NCBI GenBank assembly: GCA_007135355.1 | Contig: SLJA01000135.1 | Span: 1 to 7,884 of the forward strand | Origin: Wenzhouxiangella sp. | GTDB lineage: Bacteria; Pseudomonadota; Gammaproteobacteria; Xanthomonadales; Wenzhouxiangellaceae | Reading direction: 5' to 3' | Length of the DNA stretch: 7,884 nucleotides | Notes under the pieces: model-generated | What the model saw: only the letters and a program-made list of their open reading frames with translations | Databases searched by the model: none | Told to the model about the DNA's origin: nothing | Made by a program: the position numbers and the translations under genes | Part shown: in pieces, positions 1 to 4,548 of the stretch | Numbering within the stretch: the first letter of the stretch is position 1 | Layout: each line of letters begins with the position of its first letter

Positions 1-18
1 GCACGCAGAGGAAGAGAA

Positions 19-90
19 GTCCGATGTGCGGCGCGTCTCCCACCGTGGCGGCCGGACGCATCGCGTCCGATGTATGGTACGTCCCCCACC
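19..90. repeat. Imperfect 26-base direct repeat (two units, period 46)
   Basis: The segments 19-44 and 65-90 both begin GTCCGATGT and end CCCACC. They match at 21 of 26 positions, and all five differences are transitions. A small hairpin (GGACGC, loop ATC, GCGTCC; 54-68) lies across the junction of the two units. No start codon, ribosome site or protein motif supports a gene here. The units may be decayed relatives of the REP-like palindrome at 112-144, which also contains GTCCGAT and CCGTGGC, but this is inference. Confidence 0.5.
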
Positions 91-111
91 TGGAGACCCC
101 ATGCACCGAAT

Positions 112-144
112 CCGTAGGTCGGCCCTCCGTGGCCGACGTCCGAT
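112..144 (+). repeat. REP-like palindrome, left copy
   Basis: This 33-base copy carries GTAG (114-117) followed by a 7-bp stem, GTCGGCC (118-124) with GGCCGAC (131-137), and a six-base loop CTCCGT. The same 33 bases recur exactly, in reverse orientation, at 317-349. GTAG next to an imperfect palindrome matches the REP signature recognised by RAYT transposases, from general knowledge of that family. Confidence 0.7.
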
Positions 145-212
145 CCATCCGTCGCCCGAAACCCGCACCACAACCACCATCGCCTGAGCAATCATTGTTC
201 CAACCGTCTTTT

Positions 213-246
213 CCTCTGCGTCCTCTGCGCCCTCTGCGTTTCTGCG
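213..246. repeat. 9-base tandem repeat, CCTCTGCG(T) units
   Basis: CCTCTGCG occurs at 213-220, 222-229 and 231-238, with a degenerate fourth unit ending in TCTGCG at 241-246, giving a strict 9-base period. Read on the other strand it is CGCAGAG(GA). CTCTGCGTC-type tandems of this kind are, from my general knowledge, scattered in intergenic DNA of unrelated bacteria, with no established function that I can name. The window starts with an oppositely oriented fragment (ACGCAGAGGAA, 3-13) that resembles one edge of this tract. Confidence 0.65.
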
Positions 247-316
247 TGCTGCTTTTCCAAGGGCCGTACGAAAGGCGATGGTGGATTTGGCCACGATGGT
301 GGTGGCCGTGTCGCAA

Positions 317-349
317 ATCGGACGTCGGCCACGGAGGGCCGACCTACGG
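317..349 (-). repeat. REP-like palindrome, right copy
   Basis: This is the exact reverse complement of 112-144. Its stem is GTCGGCC (324-330) with GGCCGAC (337-343), loop ACGGAG, and CTAC at 344-347 is the GTAG foot on the minus strand. It lies 23 bases beyond the phbB stop codon, so leftward transcripts that pass the phbB end would carry this hairpin. That could protect or end the message, but no run of U follows. Confidence 0.7.
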
Positions 350-356
350 GGGTTGG

Positions 357-374
357 AACCGGCCGAGGCCGGTT
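357..374 (-). terminator. Hairpin overlapping the phbB stop codon, possible terminator
   Basis: AACCGGCC (357-364) and GGCCGGTT (367-374) form a perfect 8-bp stem with a two-base loop (four bases if the last pair stays open). The stem begins inside the phbB TAA stop (373-375) and runs downstream on the minus strand. The following RNA is not U-rich, so intrinsic termination is uncertain. It may instead stabilise the 3' end of the message. Confidence 0.45.
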
Positions 375-1095
375 AGTACATGTGCTGGCCGCCGTTGATC
401 GACAGGGTGGAGCCGGTGATGAAGCCGGCATCTTCAGCAACCAGGAAGGCTACCGCACGGGCGATTTCCTCCGGCTTGCCCAGGCGGCCTACGGGGATGC
501 GCCCGATGATCTTCTCGAGCACCCGCTCCGGTACGGCTTCAACCATGCTGGTGGCAATATAGCCCGGCGCGATGGCGTTGACGGTGACACCGACAGCTGC
601 ACCTTCCTGGGCCAGCGCCTTGGTGAAACCGTGGATGCCGGACTTGGCCGCCGCATAGTTGACCTGGCCATATTGGCCGGCCTGGCCATTGATCGATCCG
701 ATGTTGACGATGCGGCCATAGTTGCGTTCGCGCATGCCCTCGATTACGGCGCGACACATGTTGAAGCACGAAGTCAGGTTGGTGCGGATGACATCATCCC
801 AGCGCTCAAAGCTCATCTTGTGCATGGTGCCGTCGCGGGTGATCCCGGCATTGTTGACCAGCACGCTGACCGGCCCGAGCTCTTCTTCCACTTTCTTCAC
901 CCCTTCCTGGCAGGCGTCAAAATCTCCGACGTCCCACTGGAAGGTGCGTGCGCCCGTGGCCTGCTCGAACTCCGCGGCCGCTTCGGCGTTGCCGCCGAAG
1001 GTGGCCGCCACGCTAAAGCCCTGGCGGATGAGTTCTTCTGAAATGGCTGCACCAATTCCGCGGGTTCCACCAGTGACGATAGCGATCTTGCTCAT
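373..1095 (-). CDS. phbB: Acetoacetyl-CoA reductase (SDR family, PhaB/PhbB)
   Basis: A 240-residue short-chain dehydrogenase that would reduce acetoacetyl-CoA to (R)-3-hydroxybutyryl-CoA with NADPH, the middle step of polyhydroxybutyrate synthesis in the cytoplasm. Visible features are the cofactor loop TGGTRGIG (8-15), NNAG (81-84) and the tetrad N106, S134, Y147, K151. PhaB-type stretches are GITRDGTMHKMS after NNAG, GQAGQYGQVNYAAAKSG around the active site, and the C-terminus NGGQHMY. These favour PhaB over the related FabG. The ATG at 1095 is preceded by GGGAG (1101-1105) with five bases between. The gene follows the lipid kinase by about 100 bases on the same strand. No phaA or phaC lies in the window, so the PHB role is inferred from family resemblance. 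A FabG-like role remains possible. Confidence 0.92.
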   Translation of the reverse strand: MSKIAIVTGGTRGIGAAISEELIRQGFSVAATFGGNAEAAAEFEQATGARTFQWDVGDFDACQEGVKKVEEELGPVSVLVNNAGITRDGTMHKMSFERWDDVIRTNLTSCFNMCRAVIEGMRERNYGRIVNIGSINGQAGQYGQVNYAAAKSGIHGFTKALAQEGAAVGVTVNAIAPGYIATSMVEAVPERVLEKIIGRIPVGRLGKPEEIARAVAFLVAEDAGFITGSTLSINGGQHMY

Positions 1096-1162
1096 GACTA
1101 CTCCCGAAGCAGTTTTTGATCCAACGTCCGCATTGTGCCAAGGCTGAACGCAAAAGTAACTG

Positions 1163-1171
1163 TGCAGTGCA
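1163..1171. promoter_or_regulatory. TGCA-G-TGCA dyad upstream of phbB
   Basis: TGCA (1163-1166) and TGCA (1168-1171) form a compact symmetric site about 70 bases upstream of the phbB start, in the 103-base gap after the lipid kinase gene. TGC/GCA-rich sites are used by PhaR-type repressors of PHB genes, so this is a candidate operator. I could not identify convincing -35 and -10 boxes for phbB, and a nine-base motif can easily arise by chance. Confidence 0.2.
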
Positions 1172-1184
1172 ACATGATCCGTCC

Positions 1185-1198
1185 ACCCGGGCGCGGGT
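1185..1198 (-). terminator. Short GC hairpin just after the lipid kinase stop
   Basis: ACCCG (1185-1189) and CGGGT (1194-1198) form a 5-bp stem with a GGCG loop immediately downstream of the lipid kinase TGA. No U tract follows. It might weakly separate the kinase message from phbB, but the stem is short and the call is tentative. Confidence 0.2.
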
Positions 1199-2119
1199 TC
1201 AACCGACCAGGCGCAAGCCGGCGGGCAAGACAGACACGGACACCTGAACCGCCGCTCGGCTCAGCATCTCGCCGTCGGCATGCAGGGGTGTTGGCGGATC
1301 ACTGCTCAGGCACAGGCTGCGACAGCGTTCGGCATGAACACCTTCGAAGCGGGTGTGACGGCCGCTGAAAACCGACGGCACGATGCGCAACAGGCGATGC
1401 AGCGGCAAAGGGTCTGCACGGCATAGCTCCAGCCAACCGTCATCAATACACGCCCGTGGATGGAGCAAGAAACCGCCTCCGGCTCGCCGGCCATTACCGA
1501 TGGAAATCAGCAGCTGGCGCTGCGCTGTGCGCGCGCCATCCCGCTCTAGCCGCACGCAGGGGGAACGGTAGCCCGGGATTTCCAGCGCCGCGGCCACCAG
1601 GTAGCGCAGAAAACCAGGGATGCGCGACAGCCGATCGGCGCGTCCGGCAATCGCGCCCTCAATGCCCAGACCCAGGCTGTTGATGAAGGCGCCGCGACTG
1701 AGCCGACCGCCCTCGTCGGACCATTCGACCAGACCCGCATCGCAAGGGCGAACCGGCTCGCTGGCGAAAAACTCCGGAGCGCTTTCGAGCGTGCTCGGCA
1801 CCCGGATCATGCTGGCGAAATCATTGCCGGACCCGGTGGGCAGGACGCCGAAGGCAGCGGCTGCCCCGATCAGACCGCTGCCAACCTCATGCACGGTGCC
1901 GTCGCCGCCGACCGCGATCACGACCCGATCCGGCTCATCGCGGCGGGCACGGGCCAGTGTCTCGGCCTCGCCGCGACCCTGAGTCTCGAGGATTTCAGCT
2001 GCGGGCGCGGCCCGTCGCAGGCGCTCGATCAGCGCCGCTTGATGCCGGCGACCACGCCGCCCGGCGATCGGGTTGAGAATGTAGGTTTGTCTGCGGACAG
2101 AGGCGGTGGGCTCGTTCAA
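1199..2119 (-). CDS. Diacylglycerol kinase-family lipid kinase (YegS/DgkB-like)
   Basis: A 306-residue protein of the DAGK catalytic family, which phosphorylates a lipid hydroxyl such as diacylglycerol or a sphingoid/phosphatidylglycerol-type lipid using ATP at the inner membrane face. Visible motifs are NPIAG (16-20), the nucleotide loop GGDGTVHEV (71-79), LPTGSGNDFA (93-102), NSLGLGIEG, GNGRRAGGGF and the C-terminal HADGE (280-284). Length matches the family (about 300). The start is TTG at 2119. It is the only plausible start: there is no ATG or GTG between the in-frame TAG of the preceding methyltransferase and the NPIAG motif, and no clear Shine-Dalgarno sequence is seen. It is third in the hspQ-methyltransferase-kinase run, so translation may depend on coupling. 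The exact lipid substrate cannot be read from sequence. Confidence 0.9.
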   Translation of the reverse strand: MNEPTASVRRQTYILNPIAGRRGRRHQAALIERLRRAAPAAEILETQGRGEAETLARARRDEPDRVVIAVGGDGTVHEVGSGLIGAAAAFGVLPTGSGNDFASMIRVPSTLESAPEFFASEPVRPCDAGLVEWSDEGGRLSRGAFINSLGLGIEGAIAGRADRLSRIPGFLRYLVAAALEIPGYRSPCVRLERDGARTAQRQLLISIGNGRRAGGGFLLHPRACIDDGWLELCRADPLPLHRLLRIVPSVFSGRHTRFEGVHAERCRSLCLSSDPPTPLHADGEMLSRAAVQVSVSVLPAGLRLVG

Positions 2120-2149
2120 GTCGGACTGGAAGCAGCCAAAGATCTGGCA

Positions 2150-2731
2150 CTAAGGATACGCCACGAACCAGCGCATCAGGCCGCGGGCGCGGCGGGTATC
2201 CGGGTCGATGCGAAAGCCGGCAGATTCAACCGTACGCTCGGTGTGCCGGTTGGGATGGCAGCCGCCGGTCACGGCAGTCCATGGCGGCTGCAGCAGGTCC
2301 AGCATTCGCGCCCGAAACCTGGAGCGGGCCTGGACATGCTCCAGCATCAGCAGCCGTCCATCGGGCTTGAGCACGCGCCGAATCTCGTGCAGACCGCGCA
2401 GCGGATCGGGCACGCTGCAGAACACCAGACTGGAGACCACGCAGTCGAAACTGGCCTTGGCGAACGGCAGCTGCTCGGCCGAGGCCACAGCCAGACCGGC
2501 CGCGGGCAGACGGCGGCGGGCACGATGCAGGGAGCCGATATTGGGGTCGATACCCCAGACGCCGTCAACATCGGTGCCGAAATCACGCAGACCCAGCCCG
2601 GTGCCACAGCCCACCTCCAGAACACGTCCTCGAGCCATGGCGATCAGTTCGGAACGCCAACGCGCCAGCCCTGGAAAAAAGCGGATCAGCGCATCGTAGG
2701 CCCAGGGAATCTGTTCCACGCCACGTGTCAT
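2150..2731 (-). CDS. Class I SAM-dependent methyltransferase, METTL7/TMT1-like
   Basis: A 193-residue Rossmann-fold methyltransferase. It shows the SAM-binding loop LEVGCGTG (38-45), the acidic end of strand 2 (GIDPN, 60-64), AEQLPF (85-90), and a post-motif stretch SSLVFCSVPDPL (100-111) followed by RRVLKPDGRLLMLEHV. The LVFCSV and LEHV pattern and the C-terminal GGCHPNR resemble the METTL7/TMT1 group (alkyl thiol methyltransferases in animals) as I remember it. Bacterial members are mostly uncharacterised, and phospholipid or quinone methylation cannot be excluded. I chose ATG 2731, seven bases after the hspQ stop. The reading frame is open further upstream to 3028, but that part is antiphase hspQ sequence without methyltransferase motifs. 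The Shine-Dalgarno is weak, suggesting coupling to hspQ. It ends in TAG, in the same frame as the next gene. Confidence 0.87.
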   Translation of the reverse strand: MTRGVEQIPWAYDALIRFFPGLARWRSELIAMARGRVLEVGCGTGLGLRDFGTDVDGVWGIDPNIGSLHRARRRLPAAGLAVASAEQLPFAKASFDCVVSSLVFCSVPDPLRGLHEIRRVLKPDGRLLMLEHVQARSRFRARMLDLLQPPWTAVTGGCHPNRHTERTVESAGFRIDPDTRRARGLMRWFVAYP

Positions 2732-2738
2732 GCCGGAG

Positions 2739-3053
2739 TTACTGCGGTAGACGCGCCGACAGGTAGCGCCCACCGACAAAGCGGGAGAAGAATTGACCCA
2801 GCGCGGGATGCTCGATCTGCCCCCCGTGTGGGTCGGCCTGCAGATGGCGCTCTGCCACATAGGTACTGTGCTCGGCTTCATGAACCAGCACGTGGTACCA
2901 AGGCCGATCCTTCGGCGGGCGTGAGCGGGCGACCTGGTCATACCACTCCTCGGTACCCTGAAATATCGGATCCACATCAAAGACGACGCCGCGATAGCCA
3001 AACTTGCGGTGCCAGACAACCTGTCCAATAAAGAAATTCGGTTTATGATCCAT
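2739..3053 (-). CDS. hspQ: Heat shock protein HspQ (YccV/hemimethylated-DNA-binding domain)
   Basis: A 104-residue protein, about the size of Escherichia coli HspQ (105). HspQ is a small cytoplasmic factor linked to Lon protease specificity and to degradation or stability of DnaA; the fold is also called the hemimethylated-DNA-binding (YccV) domain. Family signatures are FFIGQVVWHRKFGYRGVVFD (7-26, the beta-barrel start), DPIF, the PWYHVLV core, and STYVAERHL before a helical tail ending in ALGQFFSRFVGG. The start ATG 3053 is preceded by GAGGAG (3055-3060), a strong ribosome site that sits unusually close to the start. It appears to lead the operon with the methyltransferase and lipid kinase. 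E. coli hspQ is heat-inducible; I see no clear heat-shock promoter here. Its promoter must overlap the divergent acyltransferase gene. Confidence 0.93.
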   Translation of the reverse strand: MDHKPNFFIGQVVWHRKFGYRGVVFDVDPIFQGTEEWYDQVARSRPPKDRPWYHVLVHEAEHSTYVAERHLQADPHGGQIEHPALGQFFSRFVGGRYLSARLPQ

Positions 3054-3083
3054 ACTCCTCAGCTTATCAGCCCTTTACCTTCA

Positions 3084-4001
3084 ATGACTGGTCGAATCCT
3101 CGCCAGCCTGCGCGTATTTGGCGCAACCGCGTTGCTGACGTTCAATACCTTTGTCCATATCGGTCCGCTGCTGCTGCTGGCACTGCTCAAGGCTCTGCTG
3201 CCGTTCGATCGTGCCCGCGGCGTGCTCGACCGCGGGCTGATGGCGATCGCGAGCAACTGGATCGCCATTAACAGCTGGATGATCGATCATCTGACCAGCT
3301 TAAGGGTGCACGTCGAAGGGCTGCCGGAACAGCCCTTGCTTGATGGCCACTTCATGATGCTGTGCAACCACCAAAGCTGGGTCGACATTCCGGTGCTCCA
3401 GAAGGTGTTCAATCGCCGACTGCCGTTTTTGCGCTTTTTTCTCAAAAGCCAGCTGATCTGGGTGCCGTTGCTGGGTCTGGCATGGTGGGCACTGGATTTC
3501 CCATTCATGAAACGCTACACCCGCGAGCAGATTGCCCGCCGGCCAGAGCTAGCCGGCCGCGATCTTGAAGCGACGCGAAAGTTCTGCAGAAAATTCGCCG
3601 GCATCCCGATTACCGTTGGAAATTTCGTTGAAGGCACCCGCTTCACTGCAGCCAAGCACGCCACCCAGGACTCACCTTACCGCCACCTGCTCAAACCTCG
3701 TGCCGGCGGCACGGCCTTCGTGATGAACGCCATGGGCGAAACGCTTGACACCCTGGTCGACATCAGCATCGTCTACCCACACGGCCGCGGCGAGTTGGCC
3801 GACCTGTTCGCCGACCGCATTCCGGAAGTGCGTGTCCATGTGCGCATGATGCCCATCCCGGAGCGCTTTCGCGGTGGCGACTATGCCTCAGATGAGGGGT
3901 ATCGGGCCGAGTTCCAGCAGTGGCTGAACGAACTGTGGCGGGAAAAGGACGCGACCATTCAGCGCCTGCTGGAGCAGTCAAAAAGCGAGGCGGGCGGCTG
4001 A
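3084..4001 (+). CDS. yihG: 1-acyl-glycerophosphate-type acyltransferase, YihG-like (PlsC superfamily)
   Basis: A 305-residue membrane-associated acyltransferase expected to transfer an acyl chain to a lysophospholipid or lysophosphatidic acid at the inner membrane. The N-terminus (about residues 5-40) is hydrophobic with a run of LLLLALLKALL, one or two membrane segments. The catalytic HX4D motif is NHQSWVDI (H96, D101), and the substrate motif is FVEGTR (181-186). The block LGLAWWALDFPFMKRYTREQ is nearly what I remember in E. coli YihG, as are the C-terminal FQQWLNELWREKD and the length (YihG about 310). Three in-frame starts exist: 3009 and 3045, which overlap hspQ on the other strand, and 3084. 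I prefer 3084 because MTGRILAS aligns with the YihG N-terminus, although none has a good ribosome site. A TATGAT box at 3044-3049 could be the -10 for this start, but no -35 is evident. Confidence 0.9.
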   Translation: MTGRILASLRVFGATALLTFNTFVHIGPLLLLALLKALLPFDRARGVLDRGLMAIASNWIAINSWMIDHLTSLRVHVEGLPEQPLLDGHFMMLCNHQSWVDIPVLQKVFNRRLPFLRFFLKSQLIWVPLLGLAWWALDFPFMKRYTREQIARRPELAGRDLEATRKFCRKFAGIPITVGNFVEGTRFTAAKHATQDSPYRHLLKPRAGGTAFVMNAMGETLDTLVDISIVYPHGRGELADLFADRIPEVRVHVRMMPIPERFRGGDYASDEGYRAEFQQWLNELWREKDATIQRLLEQSKSEAGG

Positions 4002-4005
4002 GTGA

Positions 4006-4368
4006 TCAGCCCAGCCGGATGCCGAACACCGAGCGTCCCGCATCCCAGGGCGCGTCCCTGGCGGTCAGGCTGACCCAGGGCGCGCCTTCAATCACCAGAC
4101 CCTGACGTACCAGCACCGTCACCAGCCAGACCGTGACCGCGGCCCCGAAGGTCTCCAGCCAGAATGGCAGTTCGGTCGCCAGACTGATCTGCAACAGACC
4201 CCACCAAGCCAGAGCACCGACCGGCAACATCGCCCACCATGCCGCGCTGACCGACAGGCCCCTGCCGCAATGCGCGCAATTGATCCGGCGACCGCGATGC
4301 AGGTCGCTCAGGTCCAGCGGATGGACGCGGGTATGGCAGTTCGGGCAATCCCGCACGGGCGAAGGCAT
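4006..4368 (-). CDS. Small zinc-ribbon protein with two membrane helices, function unknown
   Basis: A 120-residue protein that I do not recognise as a named family. The N-terminal 35 residues hold two CxxC pairs (C8/C11 in CPNC and C31/C34 in CAHCG), a typical zinc ribbon. Two hydrophobic segments follow at about 43-63 (AWWAMLPVGALAWWGLL) and 68-88 (FWLETFGAAVTVWLVTVLV), then a soluble tail of about 30 residues. The topology suggests a membrane hairpin with the zinc ribbon and the tail on the same, probably cytoplasmic, side. It converges with the acyltransferase gene, with four bases between the stops, and has its own promoter at 4404-4432. Roles in membrane biogenesis or redox sensing are conceivable but unsupported. 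The ATG 4368 lacks a clear ribosome site. Confidence 0.8.
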   Translation of the reverse strand: MPSPVRDCPNCHTRVHPLDLSDLHRGRRINCAHCGRGLSVSAAWWAMLPVGALAWWGLLQISLATELPFWLETFGAAVTVWLVTVLVRQGLVIEGAPWVSLTARDAPWDAGRSVFGIRLG

Positions 4369-4403
4369 GGGGCGTAAAGCCGAGGGCTATGATCCTGCGC
4401 CTG

Positions 4404-4432
4404 ATTGTTCCAAATCGAGGGGGCAGCGTCAA
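4404..4432 (-). promoter_or_regulatory. Sigma70-type promoter for the zinc-ribbon gene
   Basis: On the minus strand, TTGACG (4427-4432; five of six consensus bases) is followed by exactly 17 bases and then AACAAT (4404-4409; four of six). Transcription would begin near 4397, leaving a leader of about 29 bases before ATG 4368. Spacing and position are good; the -10 box is only moderate. Confidence 0.45.
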
Positions 4433-4548
4433 ACTGCCGCCAAATCCCGGTCTCGGTTCTCCACTTGAATCCACTGCGAACACTCGACCCTGGATCGAAA
4501 ACCGGCGATGATGAACGCTCAGACTCGAAACTCAAGAGATGGATCCTG

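Larger units (their letters stand above)
112..349. mobile_element. Composite inverted-repeat element (REP pair/BIME- or MITE-like)
   Basis: This 238-base non-coding unit is bounded by perfect 33-base inverted copies (112-144 and 317-349). Inside them lies a second perfect 11-base inverted pair (174-184 CCACCATCGCC; 274-284), with the intervening arm sequence imperfectly matched. The core 185-273 contains a 9-base tandem repeat. A GTAG foot beside a GC-rich stem, in two opposed copies, is the known layout of REP doublets mobilised by RAYT (TnpA-REP) transposases. No transposase is in the window and I see no clear target-site duplication, so mobility is inferred. The unit could equally be a MITE-like relic or simply two nearby REPs. 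Confidence 0.5.

Noticed and set aside
213..246. CRISPR-like array
   Set aside because: The units are 9 bases with no spacers, so it is a plain tandem repeat and not a CRISPR.
24..440. Two open frames (plus 24-398, minus 192-440) in the repeat region
   Set aside because: They translate repeats: the palindrome gives GRPSVADVR in both frames and the 9-base tandem gives QRAQRTQR. No ribosome site or domain is seen; the minus frame overlaps the phbB end.
382..1041. 219-codon open frame antisense to phbB
   Set aside because: GC-rich shadow of a clearly recognised SDR gene; the product has no recognisable motif.
1120..1145. Sigma54-like promoter (TGGCAC on the minus strand) upstream of phbB
   Set aside because: The -24-like box is present, but no GC/TTGC -12 element follows at the required spacing.
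2732..3028. N-terminal extension of the methyltransferase to position 3028
   Set aside because: The extra 99 codons read hspQ out of frame. They contain no methyltransferase motif, and the family N-terminus fits ATG 2731.
1889..3031. 380-codon open frame antisense to the lipid kinase, methyltransferase and hspQ
   Set aside because: It spans three well-supported genes on the other strand and shows low-complexity composition typical of antisense GC-rich frames.
4405..4548. 48-codon upstream extension of the amidase from a TTG
   Set aside because: It precedes a typical hydrophobic signal segment, lacks a ribosome site, and overlaps the promoter of the divergent zinc-ribbon gene. The KLKR oddity is recorded as a finding.
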